From: Sphingomonas sp.
GTDB taxonomy: Bacteria; Pseudomonadota; Alphaproteobacteria; Sphingomonadales; Sphingomonadaceae
Direction of reading: 5' to 3'
Length of the DNA: 43,121 nt
NCBI RefSeq assembly: GCF_013816785.1
Contig: NZ_JACDDV010000011.1
Location: forward strand, 1 to 43,121
Shown: piece after piece, positions 1 through 8,643 of the stretch
Layout: every line of letters begins with the position of its first letter
Numbering within the stretch: the stretch's first letter is position 1
Notes under the pieces: model-generated
Seen by the model: the letters and a program-made list of their open reading frames with translations, nothing else
What the model was told of the DNA's origin: nothing
The model's database searches: none
Made by a program: the position numbers and the translations under genes

Positions 1-2
1 AC

Positions 3-1277
3 GCCGCCGACGCGGTCTATGTCGGCGAGCGCTCGCAGGGCGTCACCGTCCGCTTGGGCGCGCTCGAGGATGTGCATCGGAGCGAAGGCGAGGAGATTGG
101 CCTGCGCCTGTTCCGTGGGACCTGCAGCGCCAGTGTCGCCTCGTCCGACCTCGGCGCCGATGCCCTCGCCGCCCTGGTCGATCGCGCCTACGCCATGGCC
201 GGCGAAGCGCCCGAGGATCCCTATGCCGGCCTCGCCCCCGAGGAGTTGCTGCTGCGCGCCGACCCGGCCGATCTCGACCTCGACGACGGCGGTGATCCGG
301 ACCCGGCCGAGCTGCGCCAGGCCGCGCTCGCCGCCGAGGATGCGGCACGGGCCGTCCCGGGCGTGACCAACTCCAACGGGGGGAGCGCTTCGGCCTCCGC
401 CTCGTCGTTCGCCATCGCCACCAGCCATGGCTTTTCGGGCGCGACCCGTGCCACCGGCTACAGCCGCTCGGCGAGCGTCGTTGCCGGTGAAGGCGAGACG
501 ATGCAGCGCGACTATGGCTGGCACTCGGCGCGCCACCTCACCGATCTCGAGACGCCTGAGGAAATCGGTGCGCGAGCCGCGACCCGCGCAGTCGCCCGGC
601 TCAGTCCGGTGCGGGTCAAGGCCGGAAAGATGCCGATCCTGTTCGACCCACGCGTCGCTACCACGCTGCTCGGCCATCTGGTCGGCGCAATCACCGGGTC
701 GTCGATCGCGCGCCAGGCAAGTTTTTTGCTCGAAGCTCTAGGCACGGAAGTCTTCGCCAGGGGTGTGACGATCCTCGACGATCCCCTGCGCCAACGCGGC
801 CTGCGCAGCCGGTCGTTCGACAGCGAAGGGCTTCCGGTCCGGCCGGTTGCCCTGGTCGAGGATGGCGTTCTCACCGCCTGGCTGGCTGACAGCGCGTCCG
901 CGCGCCAACTCGGCATCACGCCGACCGGCCACGCCGTGCGCGGCGTCTCGGGCGCGCCGGGTGCGGGTCCATCGAATCTCTACATCGCCACGGGCACTCG
1001 GAGCCGTGAAACAATGATCGCCGATTTGGGCGATGCAATCCTCGTTACCGAACTGATCGGGCAGGGGGTTAACGGCGTCACCGGCGACTATTCGCGCGGT
1101 GCGGCGGGGTTCCTGATTTCGGGTGGCGAGATAGGCCCGGCGGTCGCCGAAATCACCATCGCCTCCAATTTGAAGGCGATGTTCGCCACGCTGGAGCCCG
1201 CCACTGACCTCCGTTTCCGCCGCGGCATCGACAGTCCGACGCTGCTGGTGCCCGAAATGACGGTGGCGAGCGCTTAA
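3..1277 (+). CDS. pmbA: PmbA/TldE-family metalloprotease-like protein, 5' end cut off
   Basis: The reading frame is open from the first bases of the window (it begins AADAVYVGERSQ), so the true start lies upstream. The TTG at 54 is only an internal codon. The N-terminal stretch, with a V-R-G-L-E pattern followed by an 'IGLRLF' strand, and the C-terminal LIGQGVNGVTGDYSRG stretch are typical of the TldD/PmbA family. No HExxxH zinc motif is visible, which fits the TldE/PmbA partner rather than TldD. In characterised bacteria TldD and TldE form a heterodimeric peptidase that degrades unfolded peptides and matures some modified peptides. It is convergent with the CoA-binding gene; the two 3' ends overlap by four bases. 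Family assignment is firm; which tldD partner it uses is not visible here. Confidence 0.93.
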   Translation, partial: AADAVYVGERSQGVTVRLGALEDVHRSEGEEIGLRLFRGTCSASVASSDLGADALAALVDRAYAMAGEAPEDPYAGLAPEELLLRADPADLDLDDGGDPDPAELRQAALAAEDAARAVPGVTNSNGGSASASASSFAIATSHGFSGATRATGYSRSASVVAGEGETMQRDYGWHSARHLTDLETPEEIGARAATRAVARLSPVRVKAGKMPILFDPRVATTLLGHLVGAITGSSIARQASFLLEALGTEVFARGVTILDDPLRQRGLRSRSFDSEGLPVRPVALVEDGVLTAWLADSASARQLGITPTGHAVRGVSGAPGAGPSNLYIATGTRSRETMIADLGDAILVTELIGQGVNGVTGDYSRGAAGFLISGGEIGPAVAEITIASNLKAMFATLEPATDLRFRRGIDSPTLLVPEMTVASA

Positions 1278-1711
1278 TTTCGCTCGGAAATACGATTTAA
1301 GCCTAACCTGGCGAACTCGATCTTGGGGCAGTGGTTCATCACCACCTTGAGCCCCGCCGCCTCGGCCTTCGCCGCAGCCTCGGCATCCTCGACGCCAAGC
1401 TGCATCCACACCGCCTTGGCTCCGGCCGCGATCGCCGCGTCGACGATTGGGCCAACCTCCTCGGACTTCCTGAAAATATCGACGATGTCGATCGGCTCGC
1501 CGATTTGAGCCAGCTCGCGCCAGACATATTCGCCATGGACATGCTCGCCCGTAATGCGTGGGTTGACCGGGATCACGCGATAGCCCTGATCCTGCAGGAA
1601 CTTCATCACGCCATAGCTGGCCCGGCCCGGATTGTCCGAGGCGCCGACCATGGCGATGGTCCGCGCATTCTGCAGCAAGTCGGCGATGTCCTTGGGGTCG
1701 GTCAGCGGCAT
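1274..1711 (-). CDS. CoA-binding domain protein (YccU-like)
   Basis: A 145-residue single-domain Rossmann-fold protein. The N-terminal IAMVGASDNPGRASYGVM loop is the nucleotide/CoA-binding signature of the CoA_binding family (as in YccU), and a later VWMQLGVED strand and the C-terminal NHCPKIE motif also fit. The start at 1711 is preceded by AGGAGA about seven bases upstream; an upstream extension of the frame only reads antisense to mrp. It lies 28 bases downstream of mrp on the same strand, so it is probably the last gene of the ccdA-ccdB-mrp transcript. The family is usually fused to or associated with CoA ligases. The stand-alone form has no assigned reaction, so only CoA or nucleotide binding is claimed. 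Confidence 0.88.
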   Translation of the reverse strand: MPLTDPKDIADLLQNARTIAMVGASDNPGRASYGVMKFLQDQGYRVIPVNPRITGEHVHGEYVWRELAQIGEPIDIVDIFRKSEEVGPIVDAAIAAGAKAVWMQLGVEDAEAAAKAEAAGLKVVMNHCPKIEFARLGLNRISERN

Positions 1712-1739
1712 AAGCTTCTCCTGTCGCTGCACCAATGCT

Positions 1740-2693
1740 TCAGCCGCCGACTTTCTCCAGTTCATCGAGCAGCCGCTGCGCGATGGCCAGGAAAGCGTCT
1801 GCCGCCGGGCCTTCGCCCGCCGCCGGGGGAGTGCCCGCGTCCGACATTTTGCGCAGGCTGATCGATAGCGGCAGCCTCCCCAGGAAGGGCACGCCCATTC
1901 GCACCGCGCTGGCCTCCGCCCCGCCACTGCCGAACGGGTCGCTTTCCTCGCCGCAATGCGGGCACACATAGCCCGCCATATTCTCGACCAGGCCGATCAC
2001 CGGGACGCTGGTCTTGCCGAACAAGTCGATCGCCCGCGCGGCGTCGATCAACGCGAGGTCCTGGGGCGTCGAGACGATCAGCGCGCCGTCGGGCCGCGCC
2101 TTTTGGATCAGAGACAATTGCACGTCGCCGGTGCCGGGCGGCAGGTCGACCAAGATCAGCTCGGTGTCGCCCCATGCGCCCTCGATCAACTGGGTCAAAG
2201 CACCCGACGCCATCGGCCCGCGCCACGCCAGTGCCTGGCCGGCTGGCACCAGCTGGCCAACCGACAGCAATTTGACGCCATAGGGCGTATCGACCGGAAA
2301 CAATTTCTCCTTCTCGGCGCGCGGCTTGTCGTGCGAGTTGAGCAGGGTCGGTTGCGATGGCCCATAGATATCCGCGTCGATCAGCCCGACCCGCTTGCCC
2401 ATCCGCGCCAGCGCGACCGCGAGGTTGGCGGTCAGCGTGGATTTGCCGACCCCGCCCTTGCCCGATCCCACCGCCACGATCCGCCGCTCCGACTTCGCGG
2501 CAGTCATCGCGATGCGCACCGCCCGCGCCTCCGGCAACGCCGCCTTGATTTGCCCCTCCAAAACCTCGCGCCCGGCCGCATCGAGCCCGCTCGCATCGAC
2601 TACCAGGCTCGCCACCCCATCGACCCATTTGCGGCTGCGGATTCGCGGCGCATCGGCAAGTGCGTCGAGCGGGGCCAGCGGATCCGCCGCCAT
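1740..2693 (-). CDS. mrp: Mrp/NBP35-family iron-sulfur cluster carrier ATPase
   Basis: A 317-residue cytosolic P-loop ATPase that, by family knowledge, binds and transfers Fe-S clusters to apo-proteins. Residues 1-65 form a short MIP18/DUF59-like N-terminal domain. The deviant Walker A GKGGVGKS lies at about 78-85, the VDLPPGTGD switch at about 182-190, and the cluster-binding CPHC pair is C244/C247. The start ATG at 2691-2693 shares one base with the ccdB stop (TGATG), so its translation is probably coupled to the toxin gene. That is an odd arrangement for a housekeeping gene. A CoA-binding protein gene follows. Confidence 0.95.
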   Translation of the reverse strand: MAADPLAPLDALADAPRIRSRKWVDGVASLVVDASGLDAAGREVLEGQIKAALPEARAVRIAMTAAKSERRIVAVGSGKGGVGKSTLTANLAVALARMGKRVGLIDADIYGPSQPTLLNSHDKPRAEKEKLFPVDTPYGVKLLSVGQLVPAGQALAWRGPMASGALTQLIEGAWGDTELILVDLPPGTGDVQLSLIQKARPDGALIVSTPQDLALIDAARAIDLFGKTSVPVIGLVENMAGYVCPHCGEESDPFGSGGAEASAVRMGVPFLGRLPLSISLRKMSDAGTPPAAGEGPAADAFLAIAQRLLDELEKVGG

Positions 2694-2995
2694 CAGATGC
2701 CGCTCACCAACATGTCGAAGGCGTTTAAGATCGTAAGATCCTCATGCGCCAGCGAACCGACGATTGGGCCAAGCATGGTCTGTGGGACCGCTGCGGCCAA
2801 AGGGATGGCCAATACATATTCGTCGTTGCCGATCGCTACGACCGGCGCGAGCCGCGGCATCGACCATCTCGTATCCGCTCGCGGCATCAATGGAATGACG
2901 AAACAGGTTTCAAGCGATCCCAGCGCGTCAGCCTGGCAAATCACGACCAAGGCGCCATTGTCGCGCAACGAATGAACGTCGAACCGCGCCATCAA
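2693..2995 (-). CDS. ccdB: CcdB-family toxin
   Basis: A 100-residue protein matching the CcdB family: an N-terminal FDVHSLRDNGALVVICQADAL-like strand pair (about residues 5-25), a central ETCFVIPLMPR strand and a terminal DMLVSGI. Plasmid F CcdB poisons DNA gyrase and needs its last three residues W-G-I. Here the end reads S-G-I, a substitution I associate with some chromosomal homologues, so gyrase poisoning is not assured. Its start overlaps the ccdA stop by four bases (2992-2995), the standard antitoxin-first order, and its stop shares a base with the mrp start. Family call is strong; activity is inferred. Confidence 0.88.
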   Translation of the reverse strand: MMARFDVHSLRDNGALVVICQADALGSLETCFVIPLMPRADTRWSMPRLAPVVAIGNDEYVLAIPLAAAVPQTMLGPIVGSLAHEDLTILNAFDMLVSGI

Positions 2996-3240
2996 AATTG
3001 CCGAAAGCGCGCCAGCGGAACTCCATGATCGCGGATGTAGGCGTTGTAGGCTTCGATCGCTGGCCGATTTTCCTCAAGCCAGCGTCGCTCGCGCTCCGAC
3101 TTGACGGCGGCTGCCAGTCCCTGTTCGCACGACTGCGATAGGCTGATGCCCAGCGTCTTTGCTTCGTCGACCAGCGCGGCGTCGAGTGACACGTTCGTGC
3201 CGCGCCTCCTCAATGAGCGTTGGATATTCATCATGCGCAT
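2992..3240 (-). CDS. ccdA: CcdA-family antitoxin
   Basis: An 82-residue (or 79-residue) type II antitoxin. The N-terminal NVSLDAALVDEAKTLGISLS segment is the ribbon-helix-helix DNA-binding part, and the C-terminal WLEENRPAIEAYNAYIRDHG segment is the CcdA tail that binds the toxin. Three possible ATG starts (3240, 3234, 3231) lie within ten bases, none with a clear ribosome site. The palindrome at 3234-3252 overlaps them and is the likely autorepression operator. The gene is divergent from hflK, whose start is about 90 bases away, so repression here could also affect the hflK side. CcdA neutralises CcdB and, with it, represses its own operon. Confidence 0.9.
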   Translation of the reverse strand: MRMMNIQRSLRRRGTNVSLDAALVDEAKTLGISLSQSCEQGLAAAVKSERERRWLEENRPAIEAYNAYIRDHGVPLARFRQF

Positions 3241-3252
3241 ATACTATGCGCA
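3234..3252. promoter_or_regulatory. palindromic operator at the ccdA start
   Basis: TGCGCATA, three bases, then TATGCGCA: a perfect 8-bp inverted repeat that overlaps the ccdA start codons. CcdA-type ribbon-helix-helix antitoxins bind short palindromes over their own promoter, so this is the likely operator. The sequence is seen directly; binding is inferred. Confidence 0.6.
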
Positions 3253-3332
3253 CAACTTGGCGACAAGTGATGCTACTGGCCTTTTCGACCGGCCACACTG
3301 TTATTCGGCGAAAGCCTACCTATTATGGGGTC

Positions 3333-4427
3333 ATGACCATCTTACCGGGTTGGGGAGCGCGTTGGCGCGGCCTTTTCAGCGACATTAAGGGCCCCTGGGG
3401 CGCTTCTCCTCCAGGATCGGGCGGAGGGGGCGGCGAGGAGCCCCCTTCGGGCAACGGGCCCAAGGGGCCGTGGGGCGATCCGCCCAAGCGGCGTCCGTCG
3501 GGCAGCGGGCGCAATCCGGCGACGACGCTCGACGAATTCCTGCAGCGTAGCCGCACCCGCTTCGGCGGCAGCGGCGGCGGGTTCGGGGGACGGCCCGACC
3601 GATCGATCTTCCTGTGGGCTGCGCTTGCGGTTGCGGCGGTGTTGCTCCTGTTCAGCACCATGCACCGCATCTCGCCGGAAGAGCGCGGCGTGGTCACCCG
3701 CTTTGGCCGCTACAGCCACACACTGGGGCCCGGCATCGGCCTGACCCTGCCGTTCCCGGTCGACAGTGTGCAGAAATTGAACGTCGAGGAGATCCGCAAC
3801 ATCGACCTTGGTTCGGCCGCGGAGGAGACGCTGGTCCTGACCGGCGATCAGAACATCATCGATATCGCCTATCAGGTCCGCTGGAACATCCGCGACCCCG
3901 AAAAATACCTCTATGAGCTGGCCCAGCCCGAGGACACCATCAAGCAGGTCGCCGAAAGCTCGATGCGGCAGATTGTCTCGCAGGTGACGCTCAACGACGC
4001 CATCGGCAACAAGCGCGGCGAGATCGAGGCGCGGGTACGCGAGGAAATGCAGCAAACGCTCGACTTCTATCAGTCGGGCGTCCTGATCCAGGGCGTCGCG
4101 GTCAAGCAGGCCGACCCGCCGGCCGCGGTCAACGAGGCGTTCAAGGCGGTCACCGCCGCCCAGCAGGCGGCGCAGAGCGACGTCAACCAAGCCAACGCCT
4201 ATGCGCTGCAGCTGCGTCAGCTTGCGCAGGGCGAGGCGACCTCGTTCGACAAAGTTTATGCCCAATATAAGCTCGCGCCCGAGGTCACCCGCCGCCGCAT
4301 GTATTATGAGACGATGGAGCGGGTGCTTCGCAACGTCGACAAGACGATCGTCGAAACGCCCGGCGTGACCCCCTATCTGCCGCTGAGCGAAGTCAAGCGC
4401 TCGGTCCCGCGGGAGCCGGCCCAATGA
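3333..4427 (+). CDS. hflK: HflK, SPFH-domain subunit of the FtsH protease modulator
   Basis: A 364-residue type II membrane protein. Residues 1-90 are a Gly/Pro-rich disordered cytoplasmic tail, 91-109 a single transmembrane helix, and the remainder an SPFH/band-7 domain with the family motif EERGVVTRFGRY just after the membrane. HflK forms a large cage with HflC around FtsH and modulates membrane-protein degradation. The ATG at 3333 is chosen because the upstream extension is unlike the family; the ribosome site is only a GGGG stretch. hflC follows with an ATGA overlap at 4424-4427, indicating coupled translation. It reads divergently from ccdA. Confidence 0.95.
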   Translation: MTILPGWGARWRGLFSDIKGPWGASPPGSGGGGGEEPPSGNGPKGPWGDPPKRRPSGSGRNPATTLDEFLQRSRTRFGGSGGGFGGRPDRSIFLWAALAVAAVLLLFSTMHRISPEERGVVTRFGRYSHTLGPGIGLTLPFPVDSVQKLNVEEIRNIDLGSAAEETLVLTGDQNIIDIAYQVRWNIRDPEKYLYELAQPEDTIKQVAESSMRQIVSQVTLNDAIGNKRGEIEARVREEMQQTLDFYQSGVLIQGVAVKQADPPAAVNEAFKAVTAAQQAAQSDVNQANAYALQLRQLAQGEATSFDKVYAQYKLAPEVTRRRMYYETMERVLRNVDKTIVETPGVTPYLPLSEVKRSVPREPAQ

Positions 4428-5284
4428 TCGACACCATTCGCCGCCACCCGTTCGCCTCGGGGCTAATCGGATTTTTCGTCCTGATCCTGCTCTTGAGCAG
4501 TATCGCGGTCGTGCCGGAAACTAGCCAAGGCGTCATCTCCCGCTTCGGCCGGCCGGTGCGGATCGTCAATCGGTTCGACGCTGGGCAAAGGTTCGGCGAC
4601 CGCGGCGCCGGACTCGTCTTCCGCATTCCGTTCGCCGAAAACCTCGTCTGGATCGACAAGCGCGTGCGCGACATCGACATGGAAAAGCAGCAGGTCCTGT
4701 CGACCGATCAGTTGCGGCTGCAGGTCGATGCTTTCGCTCGCTACCGCATCGTCGATCCGCTGCGCATGTATATCAGTGCGCGCGGCAGCGAGGACCGGGT
4801 CGAAGAGGCGTTGCGCCCGATCCTCGGTTCACAGCTTCGCAATGAGCTTGGCAAGCGGCCGTTCGCGGCACTGCTCAGCCCTGAGCGCGAAGGTGCGATG
4901 GAGAATATCCGCGCCGGGCTAGACCGGGTCGCGCGGCAATATGGAGCGCAGATCATCGACGTTCGGATCAAGAAGGCAGATTTGCCCGACGGCACGCCGC
5001 TCGAATCTGCCTATGACCGGATGCGCACCGCGCGGCTTCAGGAATCGCGCTCGATCCGGGCCGAAGGATCGAAGCGGGCGCAGATCATCCGCGCCGAGGC
5101 CGATGCCGAGGCGGCGCAGATTTATGCCGCCGCGTTCGGCAAGGATCCGCAATTCTACGATTTCTACCGGGCGATGCAGTCCTATCAGACGACGTTCATC
5201 GGCGATGCCGAGAACAAGGCGGGCGGGACGACCATGATCCTGTCGCCGAACAATAGTTATCTGAAGGAATTTACTGGACGATAG
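4424..5284 (+). CDS. hflC: HflC, SPFH-domain partner of HflK
   Basis: A 286-residue protein with a transmembrane helix at about residues 11-29 followed by the SPFH motif ETSQGVISRFGRPVR and the long C-terminal helix rich in R-A-E-A (residues about 200-235) that builds the cage wall. It works with HflK as a membrane complex that regulates FtsH. The start overlaps the hflK stop by four bases, and length and order match the usual hflKC operon. A degP-like gene follows 81 bases downstream, so all three envelope quality-control genes may be co-transcribed. Confidence 0.95.
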   Translation: MIDTIRRHPFASGLIGFFVLILLLSSIAVVPETSQGVISRFGRPVRIVNRFDAGQRFGDRGAGLVFRIPFAENLVWIDKRVRDIDMEKQQVLSTDQLRLQVDAFARYRIVDPLRMYISARGSEDRVEEALRPILGSQLRNELGKRPFAALLSPEREGAMENIRAGLDRVARQYGAQIIDVRIKKADLPDGTPLESAYDRMRTARLQESRSIRAEGSKRAQIIRAEADAEAAQIYAAAFGKDPQFYDFYRAMQSYQTTFIGDAENKAGGTTMILSPNNSYLKEFTGR

Positions 5285-5365
5285 GCACCAGCCCTGTTCA
5301 ATTCGCGTTCATGCGCTTGACCTAGCGTCGCGACATGCATCGCAAAAGCCAAGCGAGGACCAAGA

Positions 5366-6931
5366 ATGAAGCCGACGAAGGAGTTTCGACCCGTGCGTTA
5401 TGCCTATGGGGTTGCCATGGCCCTGCTTTTGGGAGGGACCGCTTTTTCGGTAGCGACCGGGGAGGCCGGGGCGCAGGTCGCGCAGAACGCGCCTTCCGCC
5501 ATGTCGCCGCGCGCGGGCGCTCCGACCAGTTTTGCCGACCTTGCGGCCCGGTTGCAGCCGGCAGTGGTCAATATTTCCACCAAACAGCGGGTTCCGGTCC
5601 GCCGCCAGGTCGACCCGTTCGAGGAATTCTTCCGCCGCTTCGGCGGTCAGGTTCCGCAGGGACAGACGCCGGGACAACCTGGTGACGCCTCGCCGCAGAC
5701 CCGCGAGGCCGGATCGCTCGGTTCGGGCTTCATTATTTCGCCAGACGGCTACGTCGTCACCAACAACCATCTGATCGCCGGGGTCGACGGCACCGGGACG
5801 GTCGACTCTGTCACGGTCATCCTCACCGACCGCAAGGAATATACCGCGCGGATCGTCGGGCGTGACACCGCCTCCGATCTTGCGCTTCTCAAAATTGACG
5901 CGGCCAACCTGCCTTATGTCAATTTCGGCGATTCAACCCGCGCCAGGGTTGGTGACTGGGTGGTTGCAATCGGCAATCCCTATGGTCTGGGCGGCACCGT
6001 GACCGCCGGGATTATCTCCGCGCTTCATCGCGGCGGCATTTCCAATAATGGCGCCTACGATCGCTACATTCAGACCGATGCCAGCATCAACATGGGCAAT
6101 TCGGGCGGTCCGATGTTCGATATGGCCGGCAATGTCATCGGTATCAATTCGGCGCTGATCTCTCCGACCGGCGCGAGCGTCGGCATCGGCCTCGCCATTC
6201 CGGCCGAAGCGGCCAAACCCGTTATCGATGCGCTCCGCCGCGGCCAACGCCCTCAGCGCGGCTATCTCGGCGTTGGCCTTCAGCCATTGGAGGAAAGTAT
6301 CGCAGCTTCGCTCGGCCTGCCCAAAGACCGCGGCGAGCTAGTGCGTTCGGTCGTCCCGGGCGCTGCGGCTGCCCGCGCCGGCCTGCAGCAGGGCGATGTC
6401 ATCCTGCGAGTTGGCGGGCAGGATGTCACACCCGACGAGACCGTATCGTTTCTAATCGCCAACTCCACGGTCGGCGCTCGGGTCCCGCTCGACATCATTC
6501 GCGACGGCCGCCGACAGACCATCTTGGCGCAGGTCGGCCAGCGTCCGACCGAGGAAGAACTGGCCAAGCAGCAGGGCGGCGGCATCGACGACGGCCAACC
6601 GCTAGGCGATGAGGCCCCGGTCACGCCCGGCAGCGCGCTCGGCCTGTCGTTGCAGGCCCTGAACCCGCAGATTATTAGCGCGCTTGGCCTGCCCGCGACA
6701 CAGAAGGGGGTCGTGGTGACCTCGGTCGATCCCAACAGCGACGCGGCGACAAAGGGCATCGCTCGCGGATTTGTCATCGTCTCGGTCAACCGGCAGCCGG
6801 TTTCACGGCCGCAAGAAGTTCTCGCTGCGGTCGAATCGGCGCGAAAGGCGGGCCGGACCAGCGTTCTCATGCTGATCAAGCCGCGGACGGGCCCGGAGCA
6901 GTTTGTCGGCGTCAACATCGGCGCTCGCTAA
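5366..6931 (+). CDS. degP: Do/DegP-family periplasmic serine protease
   Basis: A 521-residue trypsin-fold protease with two PDZ domains. An N-terminal signal peptide ends near residue 37. The catalytic triad is visible as H135 (TNNHLI), D171 (SDLALLKID) and S246 (GNSGGP). PDZ1 spans about 297-390 and PDZ2 about 420-515. Members of this family degrade or refold misfolded envelope proteins as oligomeric cages. The usual family motif TNNHV reads TNNHL here, a mild change. The start is preceded by an AGGA stretch. The position after hflKC is common in alphaproteobacteria. It could equally be called degQ or mucD, as these subfamilies cannot be told apart by eye. Confidence 0.94.
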   Translation: MKPTKEFRPVRYAYGVAMALLLGGTAFSVATGEAGAQVAQNAPSAMSPRAGAPTSFADLAARLQPAVVNISTKQRVPVRRQVDPFEEFFRRFGGQVPQGQTPGQPGDASPQTREAGSLGSGFIISPDGYVVTNNHLIAGVDGTGTVDSVTVILTDRKEYTARIVGRDTASDLALLKIDAANLPYVNFGDSTRARVGDWVVAIGNPYGLGGTVTAGIISALHRGGISNNGAYDRYIQTDASINMGNSGGPMFDMAGNVIGINSALISPTGASVGIGLAIPAEAAKPVIDALRRGQRPQRGYLGVGLQPLEESIAASLGLPKDRGELVRSVVPGAAAARAGLQQGDVILRVGGQDVTPDETVSFLIANSTVGARVPLDIIRDGRRQTILAQVGQRPTEEELAKQQGGGIDDGQPLGDEAPVTPGSALGLSLQALNPQIISALGLPATQKGVVVTSVDPNSDAATKGIARGFVIVSVNRQPVSRPQEVLAAVESARKAGRTSVLMLIKPRTGPEQFVGVNIGAR

Positions 6932-6951
6932 ACACAGCCTTGTTGCGCTCC

Positions 6952-6988
6952 CTCCTTCGGCTTAGGCTTGCGCCAAATGCCGAAGGAG
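6952..6988 (+). promoter_or_regulatory. hairpin that includes the ribosome-binding site of the HerA-like gene
   Basis: CTCCTTCGGC at 6952-6961 is exactly complementary to GCCGAAGGAG at 6979-6988, and a GGC-TTGC-GCC mini-hairpin closes the loop. The 3' arm contains AAGGAG, the only good Shine-Dalgarno for the next gene. No T-run follows, so it is not a standard terminator. A translational control role is an inference. Confidence 0.5.
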
Positions 6989-7002
6989 TGAGACGCGACC
7001 CC

Positions 7003-8643
7003 ATGGCCAGCAATCCCACGACCAGCATCTTCATCGGCTCCGGCCCTGGCGGCGAGCATCCGCAACAGCTCGAGCTCAAACGCGCCAACCGCCATGGGCT
7101 GATCGCCGGCGCGACCGGCACCGGCAAGACCGTCACGCTGCAGGGCATCGTCGAGGGGCTGTCCGCCGCCGGCGTCCCGACCTTCCTCGCCGACGTCAAA
7201 GGTGACCTCGCCGGCATTGCCATGCCCGGCGCCGCCACCGGCAAGCCGCATGAGGCGTTCGCCGCCCGCGCCGCCGAGATCGGCTATACCGACTGGGCCT
7301 ATGAGGGCTTTCCGGTCCAGTTCTGGGACTTGTTCGCGGAAGCCGGCCACCCGATCCGCACGACGGTCAGCGAAATGGGACCGCTGCTGTTGTCGCGCCT
7401 GATGAATTTGAATGAGGTCCAGGAAGGCGTGATGGCGATCGCCTTTCACGTCGCCGACAAGGAGGGGCTGATGCTTCTCGATCTCGACGATCTGCAGGCG
7501 ATGCTGGTCAACATTGGGGAGCGCGCCGACGAGCTCACGCTAGAATATGGCAATGTGTCGAAGCCCAGCGTAGGTACCATCCAGCGCTCGCTGCTTCAGC
7601 TTCGTGCCCAGGGCGGCGACCATTTCTTCGGGGAGCCGGCGCTCGACCTCGAGGATTTCCTAAAGCTCGACGATAGCGGCAAGGGGATCGTCAACATTCT
7701 CGCCGCCGACAAGCTAATGGCCTCTCCGCGCCTCTACTCGACCTTTCTCCTGTGGCTCCTGAGCGAGCTATTCGAGCTGCTCCCCGAGGTCGGCGATGCC
7801 GACAAGCCCAAGCTTGCCTTCTTCTTCGACGAGGCGCATCTGCTATTTACCGACGCGCCCGCCGCGCTGCTTGAAAAGGTCGAGCAGGTCGTCCGCCTGG
7901 TCCGCTCCAAGGGGGTCGGCGTCTATTTCATCACCCAGAACCCGATCGACATCCCCGATACTGTCGCTGGGCAGCTCGGCAACCGCGTCCAGCATGCTCT
8001 GCGCGCTTTCACCCCGCGCGATCAGGCGGCGGTCAAATCGGCCGCCGATACGTTCCGCCAGAACCCGGCGATCGACGTCACCAGGGTGATCACCGAATTG
8101 AAGGTCGGCGAGGCGTTGGTATCGCTTCTGCTGCCAGATGGCGCGCCATCCCCGGTCGAGCGGACGCTGATCAAGCCGCCGCGCTCTCGGGTCGGACCGC
8201 TTACCCCGCAGGAGCGCGGGGTAATGATCCAGACCGATTCGATCGGTGCCAAATATGACACGCTACTCGACCGCGACAGCGCCGAGGAAATCCTCAAGGC
8301 CAAGGGCGACGAGGCCGCCGCCGCCGCCGCCGCCGTCCAAGCCGAGACCGACGCCCAGAAGGCCGCCGCGCTCCAGGCAAAGCAGGATGCCATCGCCGCC
8401 AAGGAAGCGGCCCGCGCCAAGCTCGCCGATGATCGGCTTGCCGCCCAGCAGATGCGCGAGGAGGAGCGCCGGCAGAAGGAGCTCGAGCGCGAGCAAGCCC
8501 GCGCCGCGCGCGAAGCAGCCAAGCCGACGATGACCGACAAGATGATGCAATCTGCCGGCCGCGCGGTGGCGTCGTCGGTCGGGCGGCAGCTCGGCAATTC
8601 CTTGCTGCGCGGCATTTTTGGAGGATTGATGCGTGGCCGTTGA
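7003..8643 (+). CDS. HerA-like ATPase, DUF853 (YjgR) family
   Basis: A 546-residue cytosolic ATPase. Walker A GATGTGKT lies at 36-43, Walker B FFFDEAHLLF in the middle, and the VYFITQNP sensor after it, as in the HerA/FtsK branch and E. coli YjgR. The C-terminal region (about 430-520) is a charged Ala-rich predicted coiled coil containing a pure GCC run (8314-8334) encoding seven alanines. The start at ATG 7003 is chosen from family alignment in memory; the AAGGAG stretch is 14 bases upstream, inside a hairpin. In-frame TTG 6940 and GTG 6988 are alternatives. The family's cellular job is unknown; DNA translocation is inferred from homology to HerA. Confidence 0.88.
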   Translation: MASNPTTSIFIGSGPGGEHPQQLELKRANRHGLIAGATGTGKTVTLQGIVEGLSAAGVPTFLADVKGDLAGIAMPGAATGKPHEAFAARAAEIGYTDWAYEGFPVQFWDLFAEAGHPIRTTVSEMGPLLLSRLMNLNEVQEGVMAIAFHVADKEGLMLLDLDDLQAMLVNIGERADELTLEYGNVSKPSVGTIQRSLLQLRAQGGDHFFGEPALDLEDFLKLDDSGKGIVNILAADKLMASPRLYSTFLLWLLSELFELLPEVGDADKPKLAFFFDEAHLLFTDAPAALLEKVEQVVRLVRSKGVGVYFITQNPIDIPDTVAGQLGNRVQHALRAFTPRDQAAVKSAADTFRQNPAIDVTRVITELKVGEALVSLLLPDGAPSPVERTLIKPPRSRVGPLTPQERGVMIQTDSIGAKYDTLLDRDSAEEILKAKGDEAAAAAAAVQAETDAQKAAALQAKQDAIAAKEAARAKLADDRLAAQQMREEERRQKELEREQARAAREAAKPTMTDKMMQSAGRAVASSVGRQLGNSLLRGIFGGLMRGR

